Part shown: positions 14,920 through 23,047 of the stretch, in pieces
Layout: each line of letters starts with the position of its first letter
Numbering within the stretch: position 1 is the stretch's first letter
NCBI RefSeq assembly: GCF_910578695.1
Contig: NZ_CAJTQJ010000039.1
Coordinates: 1-24,590, forward strand
From: an uncultured Brachyspira sp.
GTDB lineage: Bacteria; Spirochaetota; Brachyspiria; Brachyspirales; Brachyspiraceae
Direction of reading: 5' to 3'
Length of the DNA: 24,590 nucleotides
The notes under the pieces: model-generated
Told to the model about the DNA's origin: nothing
The model's input: only the letters and a program-made list of their open reading frames with translations
Databases searched by the model: none
Translations under genes and position numbers: made by a program

Positions 14920-16656
14920 TTAATCTTTTTTTACTTCTCTAGGAAAATCATATTCTTCTAAAGGCAGTATTTTAGGAGCTTTTTCTGATATATCTCTAAG
15001 TTCTTTAGAATAAAAATACTCTGTACCAGAAATCTTTTTAGATATATATTTTCTAAGACTTGAAATATAAATTGTAACTCCTGGAAAGAAACCTTCCATA
15101 GAAGTTATGCTGCTATGAGATAATTTTTCAAACTCTGCACTCATTTCATCTCTTTTAGATTCTAACTGAGCTGTTTCCTTTACAAGATTTGTAATTCTTT
15201 TTAATATATCTTTTATTCCCTCTCTTTTACTTACAGGTATTCTTTCTATAAACTGCTTAGGATTTTTAAAATATTCTGTACCTAAAAGAGATTTAATCTT
15301 ACTTATTTCTTCTTTATTAGCCTTAATTGTAGTAACAATATTTTTGAACTCAGCATCAGCCTTAGCATCTCTTCCAACTGTAATAGTAGTTTTTGTTTCA
15401 CTCATAGAACCGGCACTTTTAGACCAAACTCCATTTAAAGCTTTAACATTACCTCCAATAATAACGCCTTTGCCTTCTAATACTATGATTCTGTCATTAC
15501 AGGCTATTTCTGAGTTAACAAGCTGCTGAGATAATACATCTCCATTACATATTACATTAGCATTTCTTATAAATAAAGAATACATTTTACCATTAACATT
15601 TATGGTACTGTCAGGACCTCCTATTATTCCTCCTGAAACTATTAAATTTCCTGCACATTCTATATATGCATCCTCTATACTTCCATGTACATATATATCG
15701 CCTTCAGTTTTTATAGTAAATCCGGGAGCAACATTATCTCTAATAATAAGAGAGCCATTAACATATATATTTCCAGTAGATAAGTCTACTTTATCTATTT
15801 CAGCTACAGTACTTACAGACAATGTATTATTATGATTGCTTAATATTCCTCTAATGCCGCTTCTAATAGTAATTCCGTCATCATCAACTTTAATATTTTT
15901 ACCCAATTTATAGCAAGGATCATCATCATGATGTGCCTCCATAATAACATCATATATATCAAGCCCGTCCATAGAAGGTTTTTCTTCCATAAAATGTGCT
16001 ATTTTTATGCCTGCTTCTATATTATGAATGAATCCTCTCTCTTTAAAATCCATAGACCCTGTTTCTGATTCCTTACCTGTATCTATATCAAAATCATAAT
16101 CAAGTATAATCTTCTGAACATTGCCATCTATAGGCTTTCTTCCCTCTACAAATACACACATAACACCTTCATCATACTTGAGATTATGTTCAACAAGCTC
16201 AGTTATTTTATCATAATTAACCATTAATTTTATAGGTATTTCAGATATTATAGCCTGTATTTCCTCAAGTACAAGCTGTTTTTTCTGATGTTTTTGAGGA
16301 GGAAGAACCATTACTCCCCTCCATTTATCCCCAACATTAATAACAGGTATAATAGAAACTGATTTCAATTCATCATAAAATACATATCCGTATACTGTAC
16401 TTTTATATACACCTGTCATCTTATCAAATTTTACATTCTTGCCTGCTTTTACTCCTTCCCTTTTTGAGATTGATTTTAATACCTCATCTCCGGGACGCAC
16501 ATAGTTTTTTAAAAGCTCCTCGTATAAAGCCTGATTATTGCTATCAACATCCACAATTTGATCATATACTTCTCTTGTATTTATAGAATTATCATAAGAA
16601 AACTCATAATTATTAGGATCGATTGATAATGTTGGTTTTATAATTTCTTTAGCCAT
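14920..16656 (-). CDS. FapA family protein (DUF342, flagellar assembly protein A-like)
   Basis: The protein has the DUF342/FapA layout. An N-terminal region (about 1-240) is followed by a central right-handed beta-helix of short repeats (about 255-430), seen in runs such as GNIYVNGSLIIRDNVAPGF, GDIYVHGSIEDAYIECAGN and GNLIVSGGIIGG. An alpha-helical coiled segment (about 440-530, KANKEEISKIKSLL) comes last. The length (578) is normal. FapA is linked to polar localisation of flagellar and signalling proteins in Vibrio, but the biochemical role is unknown. No flagellar gene is adjacent. AAGGAG lies five bases before the ATG. It follows a methyltransferase gene by 52 bases and precedes the flavoprotein gene by 44. 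Confidence 0.85.
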   Translation of the reverse strand: MAKEIIKPTLSIDPNNYEFSYDNSINTREVYDQIVDVDSNNQALYEELLKNYVRPGDEVLKSISKREGVKAGKNVKFDKMTGVYKSTVYGYVFYDELKSVSIIPVINVGDKWRGVMVLPPQKHQKKQLVLEEIQAIISEIPIKLMVNYDKITELVEHNLKYDEGVMCVFVEGRKPIDGNVQKIILDYDFDIDTGKESETGSMDFKERGFIHNIEAGIKIAHFMEEKPSMDGLDIYDVIMEAHHDDDPCYKLGKNIKVDDDGITIRSGIRGILSNHNNTLSVSTVAEIDKVDLSTGNIYVNGSLIIRDNVAPGFTIKTEGDIYVHGSIEDAYIECAGNLIVSGGIIGGPDSTINVNGKMYSLFIRNANVICNGDVLSQQLVNSEIACNDRIIVLEGKGVIIGGNVKALNGVWSKSAGSMSETKTTITVGRDAKADAEFKNIVTTIKANKEEISKIKSLLGTEYFKNPKQFIERIPVSKREGIKDILKRITNLVKETAQLESKRDEMSAEFEKLSHSSITSMEGFFPGVTIYISSLRKYISKKISGTEYFYSKELRDISEKAPKILPLEEYDFPREVKKD

Positions 16657-16708
16657 ATATTCTCCTTAAAAAATGACTTTATACTATTACTTCTGCTTTT
16701 TTACACTT

Positions 16709-17509
16709 TTACTTTCTGCATAGGAAAAGCATAACATCCCCTATATTAAATAATTTAACATATTTATCAAAAAAGCATTTAATTATTTTATTAGTTTTTT
16801 TTTCTATAGGTATAGAACCCCAAGAAAAATTACTTATTATATTAAATCCTATATTTTTCATATAATTTGATAATGTCAGTTTGGAAAACAACCATAAATG
16901 CTGAGGCATAACAGCTCTCCAAGAATTACCGTATTTTTTGGCAAACATACCGTCAGCATTAGGAGTTGTAATTGCTAAATAGCCCCCTTTAGCTAATATT
17001 CTATAAATCTCTTTTAAAGTATCTGCAGGATTCGGTACATGTTCTATAACATGAGAAAAATGTATAAATGAGAAATAATCATTTTCAAACCCTACATCAA
17101 TAAGAGGTTTTTCATGCACAGCTATATTATAATTCTTTCTAGCATATTCAGCAGATGATGAACATATTTCAATACCTTGAGCATTATAGCCTTTAGTCTT
17201 TAAATAGTTTAACATCATACCTGTAGCACAGCCTATATCAAGAACATTTTTATTAGGCAATCTGCTTTCTATTTTTTCAAAACCTATATCTTTCATAGCA
17301 AGCTTCATAAGTGCAAAAAAATTTTCCTGATTAGCTACCTCATATTCAAAATAATTATCGCTGTATATATCATCTATTTCCTCCTGACTTAAAATAGGAT
17401 ACTGATATATAAGCCCGCAATTTAAACATTTATTGTAGCTCACCAAATCAGTTTTTATATAAATATCTGATTCGGTACTGCCGCAAAACTCACATTCCTT
17501 GTTTTCCAC
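16709..17509 (-). CDS. Class I SAM-dependent methyltransferase with N-terminal zinc-finger
   Basis: The N-terminus has CEFC (Cys6/Cys9) and KCLNC, a zinc-binding pair, followed by the FxYPILSQEEID region that also has a counterpart in the paralogue at 4855-5745. SAM motif I is LDIGCATGMMLNYL. HFSHVIEHVPNPADTL and GGYLAITTPN complete the Methyltransf_23 pattern. The substrate is unknown; sugar or glycan methylation is the commonest role. I place the start at the GTG 17509-17507 because GGAGAG (17522-17517) lies seven bases upstream. A TTG at 17524 would add five residues but has no ribosome site. A GATA...TATC hairpin followed by seven Ts upstream (about 17558-17534) may end the fmt transcript. 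Confidence 0.87.
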   Translation of the reverse strand: MENKECEFCGSTESDIYIKTDLVSYNKCLNCGLIYQYPILSQEEIDDIYSDNYFEYEVANQENFFALMKLAMKDIGFEKIESRLPNKNVLDIGCATGMMLNYLKTKGYNAQGIEICSSSAEYARKNYNIAVHEKPLIDVGFENDYFSFIHFSHVIEHVPNPADTLKEIYRILAKGGYLAITTPNADGMFAKKYGNSWRAVMPQHLWLFSKLTLSNYMKNIGFNIISNFSWGSIPIEKKTNKIIKCFFDKYVKLFNIGDVMLFLCRK

Positions 17510-17564
17510 TATACAACTCTCCAATATTATGTTCGGAAAAAAAGATAGTTTCTTTAATTATCAC

Positions 17565-17600
17565 ACAAATATATTTTATTACTTATACAAATATATTTTA
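17565..17600. repeat. 14-base direct repeat
   Basis: ACAAATATATTTTA occurs at 17565-17578 and 17587-17600. The second copy includes the stop codon of the PASTA-domain gene. It may be a deletion or duplication scar; no function is evident. Confidence 0.45.
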
Positions 17601-18239
17601 CTGCATTTGAGTTTTTTTATTATTAACTGTTAATATTATTTCGCTGTTTAATCCTACAACTTCATCTGCAGCAGGAATTTGCGATAATACTATATCATTC
17701 TCATACATATTATCATTTATGTAAACTTTCGGAAGCAGCTTTACATTTGTCATAGCAGTCAAAATCTCATTACTGATTATAGAAACAGCATCTTCATATT
17801 TCAAACCTGTAATATCAGGCATTTTAGTAAGAGATTGTTCAGCTACATTAACAACCAAATATACCGTTCTTCCTCTTTTAACTTTAACACCGCCTTTAGG
17901 CTCCTGACCTACAATAGTGCCTAATGGATAATTATCAAAATAATGCGTCTGCACATTAAGATTCATACCCTCTTTCTCAAGTAAATTAAATGCCTGAAAT
18001 ATTTCCATACCTTGTACATCAGGAAGTACAAAAGATTTACCGCCAGATTTTACAACTACAAAAACTATTATAGAGACTGCAAATATCTGCAAAATAAAAA
18101 GAAAAACAGCAAAAAGCATCAGTCTTTTAAACACCAAAAAAGATTTAGCATCACTTATTATACCATCAGGAATAATGAAGTTAATAAATTTCTTTATCTT
18201 TAACAAAACTTTATTAAATATTTCTTTTATATTATTCAT
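17598..18239 (-). CDS. PASTA-domain membrane protein without a kinase domain
   Basis: A short cytoplasmic N-terminus (about 30 residues) leads to one membrane segment (LMLFAVFLFILQIFAVSIIV). Two outward-facing PASTA domains follow: FVLPDVQGMEIFQAFNLLEK to VYLVVNV, and KMPDITGLKYEDAVSII to IILTVNN. PASTA domains bind peptidoglycan fragments or related ligands and normally sit on Ser/Thr kinases or penicillin-binding proteins; here they stand alone. I chose the ATG at 18239. A TTG at 18281 would overlap fmt by 20 bases and has no better ribosome site. GGAG lies 14 bases from the ATG, which is long. The gene directly follows fmt, whose stop is at 18262, so coupling is likely. Confidence 0.83.
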   Translation of the reverse strand: MNNIKEIFNKVLLKIKKFINFIIPDGIISDAKSFLVFKRLMLFAVFLFILQIFAVSIIVFVVVKSGGKSFVLPDVQGMEIFQAFNLLEKEGMNLNVQTHYFDNYPLGTIVGQEPKGGVKVKRGRTVYLVVNVAEQSLTKMPDITGLKYEDAVSIISNEILTAMTNVKLLPKVYINDNMYENDIVLSQIPAADEVVGLNSEIILTVNNKKTQMQ

Positions 18240-18261
18240 AACTATGCAATTAACTCCAATT

Positions 18262-19197
18262 TTAATTAAAATATTCTCCAATAGATAATTTATTTCCGCA
18301 TAAAAACTCTTTTACAGTTTGTCTTTTTTTACCCTCTCTCTGAAGTTCTTTAATTATATATATGCCGTTCAATGCCTGTATATATATACCATCATTATTG
18401 ATATCAGCTATTTTTCCAAAATCATTATTATTGCCGTTTATAATATATTCACTATTAAAAACTTTTATAGAAATATTTTTGTAAAAACAATAAGCTGTGG
18501 GCCATCTCACAAAAGCTCTTGTCATATTATGTAAACTAACGGCGTCTTTTAAAAAATCAATCCTGCCGTCTTCTTTTTTAATCTTACTGCAGTAAGTTGC
18601 CGATGCTGCGTTTTGCTTAACTATATTGGATATATATTTATCAGTATCTTTAAAAAACTCTTTTAATATAAAAACGCCGCTTTCTTTTATTTTATCATAC
18701 AAATCATAAAATTGCCAATTCTTATCTATATTAAATTCATTCTGAAGTATAATATCTCCCTCATCTAATTTAAAATCCATCTTTTGCAATGTAGCTCCGC
18801 TTTTTTCAAAGCCATAAAGTAAAGCATGCTCTACAGGGCTGGCACCCCTAAGAATAGGCAGAAGAGAACCGTGAATATTAAGAGGCATAATTTTAGGGAT
18901 AGATAATGTTCTTTTATTTAATATTTTTCCATAAGCTACTACTATTAAAAAATCAGGAGAAATATTAAGTAAAGTATCATAAAAATCATCTTTATTTATA
19001 CTTTCAGGCTGAAAAAGATTTAGATTTTTTTCTAAAGCAATTTCAGATACTGGGGAATTGATAATATTGCCTTTTCTGTCTTTTTTAGTATCTATAGGAG
19101 CTATTACTCCGCTTAAATTGACATTATCTAATTCCATTAATTGCAAGATACAATCTCTAGTAAAATCAGTTGAACCAGCTACAATAACATTATACAT
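18262..19197 (-). CDS. fmt: Methionyl-tRNA formyltransferase
   Basis: It formylates the initiator Met-tRNA with 10-formyl-tetrahydrofolate. The catalytic block reads PLNIHGSLLPILRGASPV, with Asn107 and His109, and LDEGDII supplies Asp148. These correspond to the Asn/His/Asp set of E. coli Fmt (106/108/144). The C-terminal OB-like domain follows from about 205 (KIKKEDGRIDF). The length (311) is typical. No def (deformylase) gene is adjacent. There is no Shine-Dalgarno, and a consensus promoter ends only ten bases before the ATG. The N-terminus MYNVIVAGSTDF aligns with the family start, so the ATG is reliable and the transcript is probably nearly leaderless. Confidence 0.95.
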   Translation of the reverse strand: MYNVIVAGSTDFTRDCILQLMELDNVNLSGVIAPIDTKKDRKGNIINSPVSEIALEKNLNLFQPESINKDDFYDTLLNISPDFLIVVAYGKILNKRTLSIPKIMPLNIHGSLLPILRGASPVEHALLYGFEKSGATLQKMDFKLDEGDIILQNEFNIDKNWQFYDLYDKIKESGVFILKEFFKDTDKYISNIVKQNAASATYCSKIKKEDGRIDFLKDAVSLHNMTRAFVRWPTAYCFYKNISIKVFNSEYIINGNNNDFGKIADINNDGIYIQALNGIYIIKELQREGKKRQTVKEFLCGNKLSIGEYFN

Positions 19198-19207
19198 AAC
19201 AAAATGT

Positions 19208-19235
19208 ATTATATATTTTTATTGTTAAAAGTCAA
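19208..19235 (-). promoter_or_regulatory. Sigma70 promoter immediately before fmt
   Basis: On the minus strand TTGACT (19235-19230), a 16-base spacer and TATAAT (19213-19208). The usual start point would be near 19201, leaving only about four untranslated bases before the ATG at 19197. Confidence 0.6.
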
Positions 19236-19248
19236 ATATAATAAAGCA

Positions 19249-20697
19249 TTATTCTTCATCTATTATATCTATGCCTTTAATATCGTATAAGAATTGTAAA
19301 AATAAATCAAATATTATAGGGTCTATTGCTATCTTATCTTCTGTAAACATTTTTTTCATAAATAATGCTGCTTCCTGAGTATTTTTATTTCTGCTGCCTT
19401 GCATAAAAGTCAAAGTATCATATATATCTACAACTTCAAACATTTTAGCAGGAAAATATGCAAAGCATTCAGCATTTACTATATCATCTGTTTCAAATGA
19501 CATTAAAAAATCAGCTTTATGTTTAGGATCATTAATTTTCTTATCAAAAAAATTTTTCATCATTCCATTGCCGTATCCATAGCATTCATGATGAAGTCCT
19601 GCTATTAAAGAAGCTTCATCTTTCTGCCCCAAAACATATTTAAGAAAATAATAAGCTTTTGATGTATGAAAGTCTTTAAAATCTCCGTCTTTAATAAAAT
19701 CATCTGTAGGAATGAAATCTGTCATATTAAGCATAGCAAGATCATGATAAAAAGCACCTATAGCATAACTTAATATCTCAGAAGCAGTAAATTTTCTTAT
19801 GCCGAGTTTATAAATATTTTCTAATTTTTCTATTCCCTTTACAAGATTAAATCTATTTAAAACTATTTTATATTTATCTAAATATATATTTTTATAATCC
19901 TGCCTTAACTTATTACCCAATCCTTTATTAAATATATTATTATAATAATACAAAAACTCTATCATAAGTATGCATACTCTATTACTATGACTCAATATAT
20001 TGCTGTCATCAAGCATATCCATAGAATCAAAAATATCACGGAAGAAATATTCTTTTTCTAAATATGTTACTATAGAACTCATCATACTAACAATCATAGC
20101 TTCAGTTTCTGTATTTTTAACATTCATTTGACTAGATGAGCTTTTAATATATTTTAAATGCCTTATAAAGTCTAATCTTCCTATAATGCCCATACCTGTT
20201 AATAAACGCTCTATATTCAAAGCTATTTCAGAAGTAACTTTATTGGCTTTAGATTCTAATTTTAATTGATCTAAATTAGGCTTTAATAAATATAATCTAT
20301 TATTTGTTTTTTCTTTTACTATCTTTTCAAGAAGCAAATCATTAGCTGATTTTAATTTCTCATTTTGTGCTGCACAATTTTTATAAATATGATAGAAATA
20401 TTCAAACTCACTGTATTTATTATAATCAGAACCCTCTACTACATTGCTGCTGTTAGTTTGAGGATTATTTAAATTAAAAAATTTACTGGAAAATGATGAT
20501 ATATAGTATTTGGCATCTTTAAGAAAAATATTATCTTTCTGTTCTAAAAGAATATTAACGGCACTGCCCGGCACAATAATACTTATTCCATTAGGATTAA
20601 CGCAGGTAAGTTCTATATTCTCCTTAACCATCATTTCTTTCATTTCTAAAATCTTATCAAAATTAATCTCATAATATTTATTCATTGCATTAAACAT
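19249..20697 (-). CDS. Divergent HD-GYP-type phosphohydrolase domain protein
   Basis: The C-terminal half (about 225-450) has the metal-ligand pattern of an HD-GYP domain: His237 in SHSNRV, His318-Asp319 in YHDLAM, a further His near 343 (FHTSKAYY), His369-His370-Glu371, and Asp424 in VDIYDTL. HD-GYP enzymes hydrolyse cyclic di-GMP. Here the HHExxDGxGYP signature is shortened to HHECYGYGNGM, so the GYP triplet is lost and the substrate is uncertain. The N-terminal 220 residues match nothing I recognise and have no membrane segment or signal peptide. AGGA lies nine bases upstream. It follows the secreted-protein gene by 33 bases, so the two are probably one operon. Confidence 0.75.
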   Translation of the reverse strand: MFNAMNKYYEINFDKILEMKEMMVKENIELTCVNPNGISIIVPGSAVNILLEQKDNIFLKDAKYYISSFSSKFFNLNNPQTNSSNVVEGSDYNKYSEFEYFYHIYKNCAAQNEKLKSANDLLLEKIVKEKTNNRLYLLKPNLDQLKLESKANKVTSEIALNIERLLTGMGIIGRLDFIRHLKYIKSSSSQMNVKNTETEAMIVSMMSSIVTYLEKEYFFRDIFDSMDMLDDSNILSHSNRVCILMIEFLYYYNNIFNKGLGNKLRQDYKNIYLDKYKIVLNRFNLVKGIEKLENIYKLGIRKFTASEILSYAIGAFYHDLAMLNMTDFIPTDDFIKDGDFKDFHTSKAYYFLKYVLGQKDEASLIAGLHHECYGYGNGMMKNFFDKKINDPKHKADFLMSFETDDIVNAECFAYFPAKMFEVVDIYDTLTFMQGSRNKNTQEAALFMKKMFTEDKIAIDPIIFDLFLQFLYDIKGIDIIDEE

Positions 20698-20730
20698 AAT
20701 TTCTTTTCCTAACTTTTATAATAAAAATAA

Positions 20731-21345
20731 TTAATTTTCCATCTCCTGTAAAATTTCATCTATATGCTTAAGCTGTCTGTCAGCTGTTTTATTATAATCA
20801 ATTTCGCCTAATGCTATTTTGTATGCCTTATCAATAAGATTATCCATTTCAAGTTTGGCTTTATTTTTCATAACATTTGATGCAAGTTCTTTGGTAATAG
20901 CCCATCTTTCTTTAGCTAAATTATAAAAAAATACAGCATATTCAAAACTTTTCTTTATATCCTCATCAAATTGAGAATTATAAAAATAGTAATTCTTTTT
21001 ATCATAAAGTCCTGCAAGATAAATATAATTCTGCGTTATGAGATAATTAAACTGCATGTGCATAAGATCTTTATATCTGGTATAAGCTTCTTCAGTTTCT
21101 ATAATAGTTAAAGCTCTATTAACGAAATCAAAAGGAGCATTCAAAGCCCGTTCAAGATAATCTACATTTCTTAAAAGATCATATTCGCCGTAATAGGACG
21201 GTAATGCATAAAGCCTGTAATAATCCTCCGCATAAACTATATAACCATAATCTTTTTTTTCTGCTATAGTAGATTCTTTCATACCTATTTTAGGATATAG
21301 ATTAAGAGTTAATATAAAAATCAATAATAATATTATCTTTTTCAT
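20731..21345 (-). CDS. Secreted/periplasmic protein of unknown function
   Basis: I do not recognise a family. The first 18 residues (MKKIILLLIFILTLNLYP) form a typical signal peptide; there is no lipobox cysteine, so a soluble periplasmic or exported protein is likely. The mature part is rich in Tyr, Leu, Glu and Lys and is predicted to be mostly helical, possibly TPR-like (for example SFEYAVFFYNLAKERWAIT). The length is 204 residues. No good Shine-Dalgarno is visible before the ATG. It lies 111 bases after the acyltransferase pair and 33 bases before the HD-GYP-type gene, so it probably begins a new two-gene operon. Confidence 0.7.
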   Translation of the reverse strand: MKKIILLLIFILTLNLYPKIGMKESTIAEKKDYGYIVYAEDYYRLYALPSYYGEYDLLRNVDYLERALNAPFDFVNRALTIIETEEAYTRYKDLMHMQFNYLITQNYIYLAGLYDKKNYYFYNSQFDEDIKKSFEYAVFFYNLAKERWAITKELASNVMKNKAKLEMDNLIDKAYKIALGEIDYNKTADRQLKHIDEILQEMEN

Positions 21346-21420
21346 AATTTATACTTATAATTAAAATACTGCTATTATTAACGGTATAAATAGTATAATA
21401 CTTTATTAAGAAAATAAAAC

Positions 21421-21442
21421 AATATTTTTTGATAAAAATATT
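21421..21442 (-). terminator. Weak AT-only terminator candidate after the O-acyltransferase pair
   Basis: AATATTTTT (21421-21429) and AAAAATATT (21434-21442) are perfect inverted arms with a four-base loop. On the minus strand GTTTTATTTTCTT follows. The stem has no G-C pair, so it may be weak. It lies just past the stop of the SGNH-protein gene at 21457. Confidence 0.35.
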
Positions 21443-21456
21443 TGTCAATTTAATAA

Positions 21457-23034
21457 TTAGTTTATATATTCTATATTCCAGCTTGCAATATTATTTGTTA
21501 TATATTCAAATATGCTGTCTAATCCCAATTTTTCTATTACAAAAATATCAGGCATATTATTCTTTAACATTTTAATATTAAAGTCTTCACTATGGCAAAA
21601 TTCAGATTTTTGAAACTCTGATGCTATATAATCTGTCATAGCAATAGCATAAGAATCTCTTACTATAAATAATTTTTTATCATAGCTGTAATTTGATGAA
21701 ATGCTGGTAAATGTAGCCCAATTATTTATATCAATAACTTCATATTTTTTGTCTGCATAATTTGATATTGCAAAAAAATAGTCTTCATTGAATATTCTGA
21801 ATTTGCTTAATCCCAAACCTTTTGCTACATCATTGAATCGTCCGTAATATTGTTTATTATCAGGTATATAAAATTTTAATATATCTAAATCATCTATATT
21901 TTTATATTCAAATGATAATATATCCATTAAACTAGAAAATCCTAAATATCCTCCTAAGTTATTCCAATGAAAATCATATTTATAATATAATTGATATTTA
22001 TTTTTATATTTCAGCAGTTCCTCTTTTAGATAGATAATATTAATGTCTGTATTATTTTTTATAAACTCTAACAATTTTAATGCATAAAAATCGTCATCAA
22101 CTTTTGTATTATCATATCTTATATAGTATTCAGGATAAATATCTTCTTTTTTAGGACATATTAAAAATACAAATTCTATATTTATTTTTTTCAATTCATC
22201 ATTAAATTTTAATAATATATCTTTAGCATTAATCATATCTTCATCTGAAATAATAAAATTAGTATATGTTTTTCTAGAAAAGAATAACCAATTGTCTTTT
22301 CCAAGCAGTCTGCCTTTAGAAAGAATATTTTTGAATATAATAATATCAGTATAATTTTTTAACTTACTAAATTCATTTTTAAAAGGCAGATAATCATTGA
22401 AATATGCTTCATACTCTTTAGGATAATTAAAAAAATTAGAGTTAATATTAGGATACTCAGCAAAAACTCTGTTCTCATAATTTTCATTATCAAAATATTT
22501 ATAAAAACAAATATATATTATTCTAGGCAATATTAAAAAACATAAAAAAATAGATATAATATAAATATATCTTTTATTTATGCCTGTAAAATATTTCAAA
22601 TATAATTTCTCAATATTAGAAACTAATAATATTGCTGTAAATATAAAAAATATTATAAAGCAGTTAATAATTTTAGATTTTATTTTTAGAATATACTCAA
22701 TTCCCTCAAGTTTCTCCCCCTCAATTATTTCATCAGAAACTAAAAAACCAAAAGGACTGCCGAACTCATCATTCATCTTTATCTCTTTTATAAACTTAGG
22801 AAAACTATTAGTATTTAAATAAACTCCGTAAATATCGCTGTTTCTAAAAACTTTATCATAATAACGAACTTTAAAACTATAAACATAATTATTAGAATAT
22901 GAAGCATCCTCATTAAAAGAGGATATCTCTAAATAACCAAGCCTAGACTTAGAACCTAATAAAGATAAAATCATTAAAGAAAGTAAAGATAAAGATAATA
23001 AAACTAAATAAATTGTTATTAATATTTTTTTCAT
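21457..23034 (-). CDS. AlgJ/AlgX-like SGNH acetyltransferase-type protein (DHHW family)
   Basis: The protein has an N-terminal membrane anchor (about 5-27) and hydrophobic segments at about 120-140 and 152-175. The remaining 350 residues are extracytoplasmic. That part begins with NRVFAEYPNI, then FNDYLPFKNEF and GKDNWLFF, the hallmark opening of AlgJ/AlgX/DHHW proteins. Catalytic residues fit: Asp354 and His356 in YDFHWN, and Ser461 in VRDSYA. Such proteins transfer acetyl groups to exported polysaccharide in partnership with an MBOAT protein. Its gene starts 13 bases after the MBOAT stop, with AAGG as ribosome site. The N-terminal extension with extra membrane segments is unusual relative to AlgJ. 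The glycan target is unknown. Confidence 0.83.
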   Translation of the reverse strand: MKKILITIYLVLLSLSLLSLMILSLLGSKSRLGYLEISSFNEDASYSNNYVYSFKVRYYDKVFRNSDIYGVYLNTNSFPKFIKEIKMNDEFGSPFGFLVSDEIIEGEKLEGIEYILKIKSKIINCFIIFFIFTAILLVSNIEKLYLKYFTGINKRYIYIISIFLCFLILPRIIYICFYKYFDNENYENRVFAEYPNINSNFFNYPKEYEAYFNDYLPFKNEFSKLKNYTDIIIFKNILSKGRLLGKDNWLFFSRKTYTNFIISDEDMINAKDILLKFNDELKKINIEFVFLICPKKEDIYPEYYIRYDNTKVDDDFYALKLLEFIKNNTDINIIYLKEELLKYKNKYQLYYKYDFHWNNLGGYLGFSSLMDILSFEYKNIDDLDILKFYIPDNKQYYGRFNDVAKGLGLSKFRIFNEDYFFAISNYADKKYEVIDINNWATFTSISSNYSYDKKLFIVRDSYAIAMTDYIASEFQKSEFCHSEDFNIKMLKNNMPDIFVIEKLGLDSIFEYITNNIASWNIEYIN

Positions 23035-23047
23035 AAATTATGCTGCC

